Program-made: the position numbers and the translations under genes | Source: Pseudodonghicola xiamenensis DSM 18339 | Lineage (GTDB): Bacteria; Pseudomonadota; Alphaproteobacteria; Rhodobacterales; Rhodobacteraceae | NCBI RefSeq assembly: GCF_000429365.1 | Contig: NZ_AUBS01000013.1 | Coordinates: forward strand, 1 to 64,000 | Direction: 5' to 3' | Length of the DNA stretch: 64,000 bases | Part shown: positions 18,252-26,908 of the stretch, piece after piece | Numbering within the stretch: position 1 is the first letter of the stretch | How the letters are laid out: every line of letters begins with the position of its first letter | Notes under the pieces: model-generated | Database searches by the model: none | The model's input: only the letters and a program-made list of their open reading frames with translations | What the model was told of the DNA's origin: nothing

Positions 18252-19385
18252 TCAGCGCAGCAACGCCAACAGGCCGCCGGCCTGGCGCTGGATGCGGCCT
18301 TCGAGTTCCAGATCGACCAGGGCAGGGCCAATCCGCCCGGGAGAGGTTCCCAGATCGCGGATCAATTGATCCTCCGCCATCGGCGACGGGCCGAGCCGGT
18401 CGAGGATCTGGCGATGCAGGGCGGCGGTCTCGCGCAGGCTGCGTTGCTGCGGCGCAGGGGGCTGCGGCGGCTGGTCCGGTTCCGCAGGCGTCTGCGGCAG
18501 GGGCAGGGCGGTGATCACATCTTCGGCATTGCGTACCAGCGTTGCGCCGTCACGGATCAGCATGTTGCAGCCGGCGGCGCGGGCATCGAACGGATGGCCG
18601 GGCACCGCCAGCACATCGCGCCCCTGATCGAGCGCATCGCGCGCCGTGATCAGGCTGCCCGAGCGCGCGGCCGCCTCGATCACGACGACTGCCCGGGCCA
18701 GCCCCGAGATGAGCCGGTTGCGACGGGGGAAGTGGCGTGCCTGCGGCGTCATGCCCACAGGTTGTTCGGACAGCACCAGGCCCTGGCGGGCGATATCCGC
18801 CGCAAGCCCGGCGTTTTCCGCCGGGTAGATCACGTCGACCCCGCCCGCCAGCACGGCGATGGTCCCGCTTTGCAGTGAGGCCAGATGCGCCGCCGCATCG
18901 ACCCCGCGCGCCAGTCCCGACACGATGACGAAACCGGCCTCTCCCAGTTCTTTGGCCAGCCCGCGGGCCATCCGGGTGCCGAGAGAGGAGGCATTGCGGG
19001 CCCCGACCAGCGCGATCGCCGGGCGCGCCAGCAGGGCGGGGTCACCGACCACCCAGATCAGCGGCGGTGCATCGGGAAGATCGTGCAGGGCGGCGGGGTA
19101 GTCCGGGGCGTCGTCGCCGATCAACCGGGCGCGGGCGGCGTGTCCGGCCCGCATCTCGGCCGCGACCAGCGCCTCTGGACAGGTTTCGTAATCCTCCAGT
19201 CCTGCCTCCCTGGCGATCCCGGGCAGCGCGCGTAAAGCTTCTGCTGCGCAACCATATTCGGCCATCAGCCTGCGATAGGTGGAAATTCCGACGCGTCGGG
19301 AGCGAAGCAGACGGAGGCGGTTGATCCGGTCATCTTCCGAGCTGGGTGATGCTGGGTGGGTGGAAGAGTGCTGCGTTCCGGGCAT
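18252..19385 (-). CDS. dprA: DNA-processing protein DprA
   Basis: 377 residues. A short N-terminal SAM-like region precedes a Rossmann fold with VGARNASSLGTRMARGLA, GFVIVSGLARGVDAAAHLA, VYPAEN-type (VIYPAENAGLAADI), FPRRNRLISGLA and ARSGSLITARDALDQGRDVLAVPG, all DprA hallmarks. A C-terminal winged-helix domain (~residues 315-377, ILDRLGPSPMAEDQLIRDL) follows. DprA loads RecA on incoming single-stranded DNA during transformation. The open frame extends to 19718, but the extension is antisense-like; ATG 19385 gives the family N-terminus. Full-length, so competence or another recombination role is possible. Confidence 0.92.
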   Translation of the reverse strand: MPGTQHSSTHPASPSSEDDRINRLRLLRSRRVGISTYRRLMAEYGCAAEALRALPGIAREAGLEDYETCPEALVAAEMRAGHAARARLIGDDAPDYPAALHDLPDAPPLIWVVGDPALLARPAIALVGARNASSLGTRMARGLAKELGEAGFVIVSGLARGVDAAAHLASLQSGTIAVLAGGVDVIYPAENAGLAADIARQGLVLSEQPVGMTPQARHFPRRNRLISGLARAVVVIEAAARSGSLITARDALDQGRDVLAVPGHPFDARAAGCNMLIRDGATLVRNAEDVITALPLPQTPAEPDQPPQPPAPQQRSLRETAALHRQILDRLGPSPMAEDQLIRDLGTSPGRIGPALVDLELEGRIQRQAGGLLALLR

Positions 19386-19516
19386 CCTGTCCTCCGCCTG
19401 CTTGCAAAACAACTTTAAGGAGAAATTCGTTAACAGGGGATTAATCATGGCGAGATTGTGGCGCGGCGCGCCCGGATTTCGCCGTATTTCGCGTGGTGCC
19501 TGAGTCGCGGACGAAA

Positions 19517-19545
19517 AATCGCCGCCCCGGGGAGGGGCGGCGATT
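19517..19545 (-). terminator. Intrinsic terminator of tldD
   Basis: Perfect 12-bp stem AATCGCCGCCCC (19517-19528) / GGGGCGGCGATT (19534-19545) with a 5-base loop. On the minus strand the stem ends in ATT followed by TTT, giving a short U tract. It lies about 85 bases past the tldD stop and before dprA. Confidence 0.75.
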
Positions 19546-19627
19546 CTGGCCGTAATGCTGCTGGCCGCAACCCGTCTGGCCGCAATCGTGATTCCTGTGG
19601 TCTCCTCCCGGAACCGGGCAGGGCGGA

Positions 19628-21049
19628 TCAGGCGGCAGAGCCGCCGACGGTCAGTTGATCCATCAGAACGGTGGGCTGTCCGACGCCCACCGGCACCCAT
19701 TGGCCGTCCTTGCCGCAATTGCCCAGCCCCGGATCCAGTGCCATGTCGTTGCCAAGCGCGCGGATATGTTGCAGCGAGGTGGGGCCGTTGCCGATCAGCG
19801 TGGCGCCCTTGACCGGGGCGCCGACCTTGCCATTCTGCACCCGATAGGCCTCGGTGCAGGAGAACACGAACTTGCCGTTGGTGATATCGACCTGGCCGCC
19901 GCCGAAGCCCACCGCCCAGATGCCGTCCTTGATCTCGGCGACGATATCGGCCGGATCGGCATCGCCGCCCAGCATATAGGTATTGGTCATCCGCGGCATC
20001 GGCGCATGGGCATAGCTTTCGCGCCGGCCGTTGCCGGTGGGCTCGACCCCCATCAGTCGGGCGTTCTGGCGGTCCTGCATGTAGCCCACCAGGATGCCGT
20101 CCTCGATCAGCACGTTGCGGCGCGACGGCGTGCCCTCGTCATCCACGGTGATCGAGCCGCGCCGGTCGGGAATGGTGCCGTCGTCCAGCACCGTCACGCC
20201 CTTGGCCGCCACCTGCTTGCCCATGAGGCCGGCGAAGGCCGAACTCCCCTTGCGGTTGAAGTCCCCCTCCAGCCCGTGGCCGATCGCCTCGTGCAGCAGG
20301 ATACCGGGCCAGCCGGGGCCGAGCACCACCTCCATCACCCCGGCAGGGGCGGGGACGGCATTCAGGTTGACCAGCGCGATCCGCAACGCCTCGCGCGCCT
20401 TGGCCTGCCAGTCCTCTGGCGCGATCAGCCCGTCAAGCCCGACCCGACCGCCGCCCCCGGCAGTGCCGGTTTCACGCCGGCCGTTCTGTTCGACGATGAC
20501 CGAGACATTGACCCGGGTCATCGGCCGCACATCCGTCACCATCACCCCGTCGGGCCGCAGGATCGCCACCTCTTGCAACGAGGCGGCGAGCGTGGCGGTA
20601 ACCTGCACCACCCGCGAATCGAGATCGCGGGCGAAGGCGTCGATTTCGCGCAGCGTCTCGATCTTGACCGGGAAGGCGGTGCCGCCGATCGGGTCGTCAT
20701 CGGTGTAGAGCCGGTGGTTGGTGGCCTGCGGCGGCGGCGCCATCACCCCGCCGCCCTGTCCCACCGCCAGCCGTGCGGTTTCCGCGGCGCGGCGCAGCGA
20801 TGAAATCGAAACATCGGTAGAATGGGCATACCCCGCCACCTCACCCTTGACCGCGCGCAGCCCGAAGCCTTCGGAGGCGTCATAGCTGGCCGTTTTCAGG
20901 CGACCGTCGTCGAACACCAGCGCCTCGGATTTCCGCCGTTCGACAAAGAGCTCGCCATCGTCGGCGCCCTCAGTGGCCGATTTCACGATGGCGAGCGCCT
21001 CATCCTCCGGCAGGAGTGATTCGAACGGGCGGTAGGTCTCTGATCGCAT
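19628..21049 (-). CDS. tldD: Metalloprotease TldD
   Basis: 473 residues. The zinc site HEAIGHGLEGDF carries H253, E254 and H258 (HExxxH). Other TldD/PmbA features are RKSEALVFDDGRLKTASYDASEGFGLRA near the N-terminus, FGGGQVDITNGKFVFSCTEAYRVQNG, and VPVGVGQPTVLMDQLTVGGSA at the end. TldD with TldE/PmbA degrades unfolded peptides and processes modified peptides. No pmbA partner is in the window. It is divergent from ctaC, sharing a 176-base promoter region with an FNR-type box. Confidence 0.95.
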   Translation of the reverse strand: MRSETYRPFESLLPEDEALAIVKSATEGADDGELFVERRKSEALVFDDGRLKTASYDASEGFGLRAVKGEVAGYAHSTDVSISSLRRAAETARLAVGQGGGVMAPPPQATNHRLYTDDDPIGGTAFPVKIETLREIDAFARDLDSRVVQVTATLAASLQEVAILRPDGVMVTDVRPMTRVNVSVIVEQNGRRETGTAGGGGRVGLDGLIAPEDWQAKAREALRIALVNLNAVPAPAGVMEVVLGPGWPGILLHEAIGHGLEGDFNRKGSSAFAGLMGKQVAAKGVTVLDDGTIPDRRGSITVDDEGTPSRRNVLIEDGILVGYMQDRQNARLMGVEPTGNGRRESYAHAPMPRMTNTYMLGGDADPADIVAEIKDGIWAVGFGGGQVDITNGKFVFSCTEAYRVQNGKVGAPVKGATLIGNGPTSLQHIRALGNDMALDPGLGNCGKDGQWVPVGVGQPTVLMDQLTVGGSAA

Positions 21050-21065
21050 TTGGCGGCCTCGTTAT

Positions 21066-21079
21066 TTGATCCAAATCAA
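21066..21079. promoter_or_regulatory. FNR/FnrL-type box between tldD and ctaC
   Basis: TTGATCCAAATCAA is a perfect TTGAT-N4-ATCAA palindrome, the consensus for FNR-family regulators (FnrL or FnrP in Rhodobacterales). It is 17 bases from the tldD start codon and about 147 bases upstream of the ctaC start. It may therefore repress tldD or act on the ctaC promoter under low oxygen. A second small palindrome GCGTC-N5-GACGC is at 21083-21097. Confidence 0.7.
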
Positions 21080-21225
21080 CAAGCGTCGCTGTGACGCAAG
21101 CATTTCACTTTATTCGCAAGGCAGAATATGGTTTTTTGGACAGTCAAAGACAACGGGTGCCCGCCGATCCCGTCGGCATTCGTTCGTTCCGGGAGGAGGA
21201 CGGGATCGACCGATCAGGACTGGAT

Positions 21226-22116
21226 ATGAAGAAGCTTTTGAGTCTTTCAGGGGTGTTTTGCACCCTGGGCGGCCTGCCCGCAATGGCGCAGGACCAGCTT
21301 GAGATCGTTGGCAAGCCGGTGAGCGGCAAGATGGGGTTCCAGCCGGCGGCCACCGAACTGGCCCGGGATCTGCAGGGCCTGGATCACATGATTCTGATCA
21401 TTATCACCGCAATTACCCTGCTGGTGATCGGACTTATTCTCTGGGTGGTCGTCCGGTACAACCGGCGCGCCAACCCGACGCCAGCCCAGTTTACCCATCA
21501 TTCGACGGTCGAAATCCTCTGGACCGTGGTTCCGATCGTGATCCTTGTCTTTATCGGTGCGGTTTCCCTGCCGGTGCTGTTCAAGCAGCAGGAGATCCCC
21601 GACGCCGATATCACCATCAAGGTGACCGGCTATCAGTGGTACTGGGGCTATGAATATGTCGACGCGGGTTTTTCCTTCGACAGCTATATGATTGGCCAGC
21701 CGGCGACCGGCGGGAATTACATGCTGACCCCCGAAGTCGAGGCCAAGCTGGTCGAGGCCGGCTACAGCCGCGACGAATTCCTGCTGGCCACCGATACCGC
21801 GGTGGTGGTGCCGGTCGACAAGATCGTGGTGATGAATGTGACCGGGGCGGACGTGATCCATTCCTGGGCGATGCCCGCCTTCGGGGTGAAACAGGACGCG
21901 GTGCCGGGCCGTTTGGCTCAGCTCTGGTTCAAGGCCGAACGGGAAGGGATCTATTTCGGCCAATGTTCCGAGCTTTGTGGCAAGGATCACGCCTTCATGC
22001 CGATCACCGTCAAGGTGGTCAGCCAGGAGGCTTACGAGAAATGGCTTGAAAAGGCGACTGAGGAATATGCCGGCACCCCTGCGGTTCCTGCAGGTTACCA
22101 GATCGCGGCCAAATGA
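21226..22116 (+). CDS. ctaC: Cytochrome c oxidase subunit II (aa3 type)
   Basis: 296 residues. A signal peptide ([21 protein letters not shown]) is followed by two transmembrane helices ([46 protein letters not shown]) and a periplasmic cupredoxin domain. The CuA site is visible: H in [10 protein letters not shown], and [15 protein letters not shown] with the two cysteines, histidine and methionine. The YQWYWGYEY aromatic patch receives electrons from cytochrome c. The frame is open to 21091, but the signal peptide begins at 21226. First gene of the ctaC-ctaB-orf-ctaG-ctaE unit. Confidence 0.96.
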   Translation: MKKLLSLSGVFCTLGGLPAMAQDQLEIVGKPVSGKMGFQPAATELARDLQGLDHMILIIITAITLLVIGLILWVVVRYNRRANPTPAQFTHHSTVEILWTVVPIVILVFIGAVSLPVLFKQQEIPDADITIKVTGYQWYWGYEYVDAGFSFDSYMIGQPATGGNYMLTPEVEAKLVEAGYSRDEFLLATDTAVVVPVDKIVVMNVTGADVIHSWAMPAFGVKQDAVPGRLAQLWFKAEREGIYFGQCSELCGKDHAFMPITVKVVSQEAYEKWLEKATEEYAGTPAVPAGYQIAAK

Positions 22117-22171
22117 ACAGACAAGCGGTGGCGGACAGGGAGGACCGTCAGCCATGGAGACCTAGGAAGAC

Positions 22172-23116
22172 ATGACCGACGCCAGTATCAACGCCAGTTC
22201 CACCCCTGAACGCGAGGCCGGGTTCGGCGATTATTTCGCCCTGCTCAAGCCGCGGGTGATGTCACTTGTGGTTTTCACCGCCTTTGTCGGGCTGGTGGCG
22301 GCCCCGGTGCATGTCAATCCGATCGTCGGCTTTTGCGCGATCCTGTTCATCGCCATTGGCGGTGGCGCTTCCGGCGCGCTGAACATGTGGTGGGACGCCG
22401 ATATCGACATGGTGATGAAACGCACCAAGAACCGGCCGATTCCGCTGGGCCGGGTCGATCGGGTCGAGGCACTTCAGATCGGCATGGCCCTGTCGGGCCT
22501 GTCGGTGATGATGCTGGCGCTGGCCACCAATATCTTTGCCGGCGCCTTTCTGGCCTTCACCATCTTCTTCTATGTGGTGATTTATACTATCTGGCTGAAA
22601 CGGGCGACGCCGCAGAATATCGTCATCGGCGGTGCCGCAGGGGCGTTTCCCCCGGTGATCGGCTGGCTGGCCGCCACCGGGTCGATGTCGATCGAACCTT
22701 GGCTGATGTTCGCGCTGACCTTTCTGTGGACCCCGCCGCATTTCTGGGCACTGGCGCTGTTCATGCGGTCTGACTACGACGACGCTGGCGTGCCGATGCT
22801 GACGGTGACCCATGGCCGGCGCTCCACCCGGCGTCATATCCTGGCCTACACCGTGCTGCTTGTAGTTTTCGCCGTGGGCGCGGCCTTCTCGGGCATCGGC
22901 GGGCCGATCTATCTGGCGGTGTCGGTGGTGCTGAACGCCCTGTTCCTGCGCGGTGCCTGGCGCATCTTCCGGCGGGACGAGGTCGCTTCGGAGGCCGACA
23001 ACTTCAAGGTTGAGCGCGGCTTCTTCAAGCTCTCGCTGCTCTATCTTTTCCTGCATTTCGGCGCCATCCTAATGGAAGCGGTTCTAAAACCCTATGGCTT
23101 CGGTGGCTGGGGATGA
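22172..23116 (+). CDS. ctaB: Protoheme IX farnesyltransferase (heme O synthase)
   Basis: 314 residues with about eight membrane helices. The UbiA-family motif NMWWDADIDMVMKRTKNRPIPLGRV carries the prenyl-diphosphate Mg-binding aspartates (NxxxDxxxD), and LTFLWTPPHFWALAL is also diagnostic. It makes heme O, the precursor of heme A for the aa3 oxidase. It lies 55 bases after ctaC and overlaps the following small gene by 4 bases (ATGA at 23113-23116). Confidence 0.96.
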   Translation: MTDASINASSTPEREAGFGDYFALLKPRVMSLVVFTAFVGLVAAPVHVNPIVGFCAILFIAIGGGASGALNMWWDADIDMVMKRTKNRPIPLGRVDRVEALQIGMALSGLSVMMLALATNIFAGAFLAFTIFFYVVIYTIWLKRATPQNIVIGGAAGAFPPVIGWLAATGSMSIEPWLMFALTFLWTPPHFWALALFMRSDYDDAGVPMLTVTHGRRSTRRHILAYTVLLVVFAVGAAFSGIGGPIYLAVSVVLNALFLRGAWRIFRRDEVASEADNFKVERGFFKLSLLYLFLHFGAILMEAVLKPYGFGGWG

Positions 23117-23289
23117 GCTGGCGCCCGATTCACGAATTGCATAGGCGCCGGCTGGGGCGAAACCTCGGGGTGGGGCTGGCGCTGGGGGCCTTTGTCGTGA
23201 TCGTCTTCGGACTAAGCATCGCCAAGACCCAGCGCGGCGAAATCCAGCGCCCGGGTGTCGCGGTTTCCCAGGGAGGAATGGGGAACTGA
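23113..23289 (+). CDS. Small membrane protein of the cta operon
   Basis: 58 residues, starting MSWRPIHELHRRRLGRNLGV, with one transmembrane helix (GVGLALGAFVVIVFGLSIA) and a polar tail ending GGMGN. Its ATG overlaps the ctaB stop (ATGA) and its stop is 36 bases before ctaG. A small membrane ORF at this place is typical of Rhodobacterales cta operons (between ctaB and ctaG), where it is presumed to help oxidase assembly. The exact function is not known. N-in topology is suggested by the arginine-rich start. Confidence 0.8.
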   Translation: MSWRPIHELHRRRLGRNLGVGLALGAFVVIVFGLSIAKTQRGEIQRPGVAVSQGGMGN

Positions 23290-23325
23290 TGCACCGGGGA
23301 GGAGCTGAGAGGGAGGAGAAAGAAC

Positions 23326-23907
23326 ATGTCGGGCCAACAGCCTGCGGTTAGGCGCACCGTATCGCAACTGGTGGCGGTCGTCCTGGTGATGGGGGCGCTC
23401 GCCTGGGCCGCGATTCCGGCCTATAATTGGTTTTGCCGGGTCACCGGATATGGTGGCGAAACCGGGGTTGCCGAAACCGGATCGGATGTGATCCTGGACC
23501 AGACTGTCAAGATCCGGTTCGACGCGTCGAAGGAACGCGGCATGGCTTGGGAATTCAAGCCGCTCCAACGCGAGGTCGACCTCAGGATCGGCGAAACCGG
23601 GCTGGCCTTTTTCGAGGCCTACAACCCCACCGACCGACCGATCGCCGGGCAGGCCTCCTATAACGTCGCGCCCTATTCGGCGGGCAGCTATTTCGACAAG
23701 ATCGCTTGTTTCTGTTTCACTGAACAGGTGCTGCAACCCGGTGAACGGGTCGAGATGCCGGTGACCTTTTTCGTCGATCCCGCGATTGTCGAGGATCCGG
23801 AGGCGAAATTCGTTCACACCATCACCTTGTCCTATACATTCTACGAAATTGATCTGCCCGAGGGCTATGCGGCCCTGTCCCAGAAGGCGGACACAAACCT
23901 GAACTGA
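23326..23907 (+). CDS. ctaG: Cytochrome c oxidase assembly protein CtaG/Cox11
   Basis: 193 residues. An N-terminal membrane helix ([23 protein letters not shown]) is followed by a periplasmic immunoglobulin-like domain with the copper-binding CFCF motif in [14 protein letters not shown]. Cox11 delivers copper to the CuB centre of subunit I. The third conserved cysteine is in [12 protein letters not shown] near the membrane. GGGAGGAG precedes the ATG. Cotranscribed with ctaB and ctaE. Confidence 0.95.
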   Translation: MSGQQPAVRRTVSQLVAVVLVMGALAWAAIPAYNWFCRVTGYGGETGVAETGSDVILDQTVKIRFDASKERGMAWEFKPLQREVDLRIGETGLAFFEAYNPTDRPIAGQASYNVAPYSAGSYFDKIACFCFTEQVLQPGERVEMPVTFFVDPAIVEDPEAKFVHTITLSYTFYEIDLPEGYAALSQKADTNLN

Positions 23908-23929
23908 GACCGAGAGGAGAGGTCGCTTC

Positions 23930-24745
23930 ATGGCACACGCGAAAAATCACGACTACCATATCCTGCCCCCGTCCGCCTGGCCGCTGCTGGCCTCGATTGG
24001 CGGGTTCACCATGCTGTTCGGTGCGGTGCTCTGGATGCATGGGATCACCTCGGCCGCTTTCTGGGTCGGGCTGGTCCTGGTGCTCTACACTATGTACGGC
24101 TGGTGGTCCGAGGTGGTGGCCGAGGCGCGGGTGGGCGATCACACCCCGGTGGTGCGGATCGGGCTGCGCTATGGCTTCATCCTCTTCATCATGTCCGAGG
24201 CGATGTTCTTCTTCGCCTGGTTCTGGTCGTTCTTCAAACACGCGATCTATCCGATGCAGAATTACTTCGGCACGGAATACGTCGCGCCGCATATCCATGC
24301 GGTCGATCCGTTCCACCTGCCGCTGATCAATACGGTGATCCTGCTTCTTTCGGCCTGCGCGGTGACCTGGGCGCACCATTCACTGGTGCATGGCAACGAT
24401 CGCAAGGGGCTGGTGCAGGGCCTGGCCATCGCCATCGTGCTGGGGCTCAGCTTTACCGGGCTGCAGGCCTATGAATATATCGTGCTGCTGACCGATGAGG
24501 GCTGGGAATTCGGCGGCGACCAGTTCTATTCCAACTTCTTCATGGCGACCGGCTTTCACGGTGCCCATGTGATCATCGGCACGATCTTCCTGGCGGTCTG
24601 CCTGGTGCGCGCGATGAAGGGGGATTTCACCCCTGAAGAGCATGTCGGTTTCGAGGCTGCGGCCTGGTACTGGCACTTCGTCGATGTGGTCTGGCTGTTC
24701 CTGTTCTTTGCGGTCTACATCTGGGGCAGTTCCGGTCTGTCGTAA
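23930..24745 (+). CDS. ctaE: Cytochrome c oxidase subunit III
   Basis: 271 residues with seven membrane helices. Typical motifs are [51 protein letters not shown] and [21 protein letters not shown]. It is the third core subunit of the aa3 oxidase and stabilises the active site. It follows ctaG by 22 bases with GAGAGGAGAG as ribosome site. Subunit I (ctaD) is not in the window. A strong terminator follows. Confidence 0.97.
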   Translation: MAHAKNHDYHILPPSAWPLLASIGGFTMLFGAVLWMHGITSAAFWVGLVLVLYTMYGWWSEVVAEARVGDHTPVVRIGLRYGFILFIMSEAMFFFAWFWSFFKHAIYPMQNYFGTEYVAPHIHAVDPFHLPLINTVILLLSACAVTWAHHSLVHGNDRKGLVQGLAIAIVLGLSFTGLQAYEYIVLLTDEGWEFGGDQFYSNFFMATGFHGAHVIIGTIFLAVCLVRAMKGDFTPEEHVGFEAAAWYWHFVDVVWLFLFFAVYIWGSSGLS

Positions 24746-24796
24746 GCGATCGCGGGGTTTGCGGTTGAAATCCCGCCCCTGCCCTAGGTAAAGCGA

Positions 24797-24824
24797 GGCG
24801 CGCGGTCCCCCGCGCGTCTTTTTT
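24797..24824 (+). terminator. Intrinsic terminator of the cta operon
   Basis: Stem CGCGCGG (24799-24805) / CCGCGCG (24810-24816), extendable by two pairs, with a 4-base loop and a TTTTTT run at 24819-24824. It ends the ctaC-E transcript; SURF1 starts 19 bases later. Confidence 0.88.
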
Positions 24825-24842
24825 GTCCGACCGGAGCCTGGC

Positions 24843-25523
24843 ATGCGCCGTTTCCTGTTCCTGCTGCTGATCGGCCTTGCCGGCGCCGCCGTGCTGGTGA
24901 GGCTGGGCAATTGGCAGATCCAGCGGCTGTCCTGGAAACAGGGCGTTCTGGCCGAGATCGAGACGCGGATAGACGATGCGCCCGTGTCGCTGCCTGCCGA
25001 TCCTGATCCTGAGCGCGACCGCTATCTTGCCGTCGCAGTACGCGGCACGATGGAACCCGGAGAGATCGACGTTCTGGTCTCGACCAAGACGCTTGGCGCC
25101 GGCTATCGGGTGATCGCGCCCTTCGTGACCGACACCGGGCGGCGTATCCTGATCGATCGCGGGTTCATTCCGGCCTCTGACAAGGGGGCCGAACGTGGCA
25201 CCGGTTTGATGTCGGTGACGGGAAATCTGCACTGGCCGGACGAGATCGACAGTTTCACCCCCGATCCCGACCGGGGCGCCAATATCTGGTTCGCCCGCGA
25301 CGTGCCTGCCCTGGCGAAGGAGCTGCGGACCGAGCCGGTGCTGCTGATCGCGCGCAGCGAAACCGACCCTGCCATCACGCCTTTGCCGGTGTCGACCGAG
25401 GGAATCCCAAACGACCACTTGCAATATGCGGTGACCTGGTATGGTTTGGCGCTGATCTGGGCGCTGATGACCCTTTACTTTCTGTGGCGCACGCGCGCCC
25501 GATCGCGGAGTAGCAAAGAATGA
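24843..25523 (+). CDS. surf1: SURF1/Shy1 family oxidase assembly protein
   Basis: 226 residues with the SURF1 topology: an N-terminal helix (FLFLLLIGLAGAAVLVRLG followed by NWQIQRLSWKQ) and a C-terminal helix (YAVTWYGLALIWALMTLYFLW). The NWQ-R-WK and NDHLQYAVTWYGLA motifs are family signatures. SURF1 helps insert heme a into aa3 oxidase subunit I. It lies behind the ctaE terminator, so it may have its own promoter, but it stays next to its functional partners. Its stop overlaps the thrC start. Confidence 0.93.
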   Translation: MRRFLFLLLIGLAGAAVLVRLGNWQIQRLSWKQGVLAEIETRIDDAPVSLPADPDPERDRYLAVAVRGTMEPGEIDVLVSTKTLGAGYRVIAPFVTDTGRRILIDRGFIPASDKGAERGTGLMSVTGNLHWPDEIDSFTPDPDRGANIWFARDVPALAKELRTEPVLLIARSETDPAITPLPVSTEGIPNDHLQYAVTWYGLALIWALMTLYFLWRTRARSRSSKE

Positions 25524-26908
25524 AATATGTCTCGACCCGCGGGCAAGCGCCCGTGTTGTCCTTTGAAGAGGCGATGCTGACCGGGCTGGCCCGTGACGGT
25601 GGCCTCTATCTGCCCGAAACCATCCCGACGCTGACTGCCGAGGAAATCGCCGCCTTCGAGGGGTTGAGCTATGAGGAGGTCGCCTTCCGGGTGATGCGCC
25701 CGTTCATCGGTGACAGCTTCACCGACGATGAATTCCGCGACATCATCGCCAAGGCCTATGCCGGCTTCGGTCATATCGCCCGCGCGCCGCTGGTCGAGCT
25801 GGCACCGGGGCATTTCCTGCTTGAGCTGTTCCATGGCCCGACGCTGGCCTTCAAGGACTTCGCCATGCAGCTGATCGGCCAGCTCTTCGAAGTGGCGCTG
25901 AAGCGGCGCGGCGAGCGGGTGACCATCGTTGGTGCCACCTCCGGCGATACCGGGTCTGCCGCGATCGAGGCGTTCCGCGGGCTCGAGAATGTCGATGTCT
26001 TCATCCTCTTTCCGCATGGTCGGGTCAGCGAGGTGCAGCGCCGTCAGATGACGACGCCGGCGGATGCGAATGTGCATGCGTTGGCGCTCGATGGCGATTT
26101 CGACGATTGCCAGGCGCGGCTGAAGGACATGTTCAACGATTTCGACTTCCGCGACGGCGTGAAGCTGGCCGGCGTCAACTCGATCAACTGGGCACGGGTG
26201 CTGGCGCAGGTTGTCTATTACTTCACCTCCGCCGTGGCGCTGGGGGCGCCGCATCGCAAGGTCAGTTTCACCGTTCCGACCGGCAATTTCGGTGATATCT
26301 TCGCGGGCTATATCGCCCGGCGGATGGGGCTGCCGATCGACCGGCTGGTGGTTGCGACCAACCAGAACGATATCCTGCACCGCTGCCTGTCGGGGCAGGG
26401 CTATTTCAAGGGGGAGACGATTCCCTCGATCAGCCCGTCGATGGATATCCAGGTCAGTTCGAACTTCGAACGTGCGCTCTATTACGCCTATGATCAGGAC
26501 GGTTCTGCTGTGGCGCAGCTGATGGACGAACTGAAGGCGGGGGGCTTCAACGTCAGCCAGGGCGCCATGCAGGCGCTGGCCGAGGCATTCTTGTCCGGTC
26601 GCGCCTCGGAAGAAGAAACGCTGACCACCATCGCCTCCACGCTGAAACAGAGCGGAGAGCTGATCTGCCCGCATACCGCCGTCGGCGTGAAGGTGGCGGA
26701 AGAGACCCGCGTGATCGGCACGCCGATGATCACATTGGCCACGGCGCATCCGGCGAAATTCCCCGATGCGGTCGAGAAGGCCAGCGGCATTCGCCCGCCT
26801 CTTCCCCAGCGGATGGCAGATCTGTATGACAGGCCGGAACGGGTGACGCGGATCGCCAACGATCTCGGCGCCATCGAAGAGCATATCAAGGGACATATCG
26901 CCAGGTGA
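25520..26908 (+). CDS. thrC: Threonine synthase
   Basis: 462 residues, a fold-type II PLP enzyme. The PLP lysine is K112 in HGPTLAFKDFAMQ; the phosphate loop is in GATSGDTGSAAIEAFRG. VNSINWARVLAQVVYYF and PTGNFGDIFAGYIA are also diagnostic. It converts O-phosphohomoserine to threonine. The ATG overlaps the SURF1 stop by 4 bases and the stop overlaps the M16 peptidase GTG by 4 bases. Confidence 0.97.
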   Translation: MKYVSTRGQAPVLSFEEAMLTGLARDGGLYLPETIPTLTAEEIAAFEGLSYEEVAFRVMRPFIGDSFTDDEFRDIIAKAYAGFGHIARAPLVELAPGHFLLELFHGPTLAFKDFAMQLIGQLFEVALKRRGERVTIVGATSGDTGSAAIEAFRGLENVDVFILFPHGRVSEVQRRQMTTPADANVHALALDGDFDDCQARLKDMFNDFDFRDGVKLAGVNSINWARVLAQVVYYFTSAVALGAPHRKVSFTVPTGNFGDIFAGYIARRMGLPIDRLVVATNQNDILHRCLSGQGYFKGETIPSISPSMDIQVSSNFERALYYAYDQDGSAVAQLMDELKAGGFNVSQGAMQALAEAFLSGRASEEETLTTIASTLKQSGELICPHTAVGVKVAEETRVIGTPMITLATAHPAKFPDAVEKASGIRPPLPQRMADLYDRPERVTRIANDLGAIEEHIKGHIAR

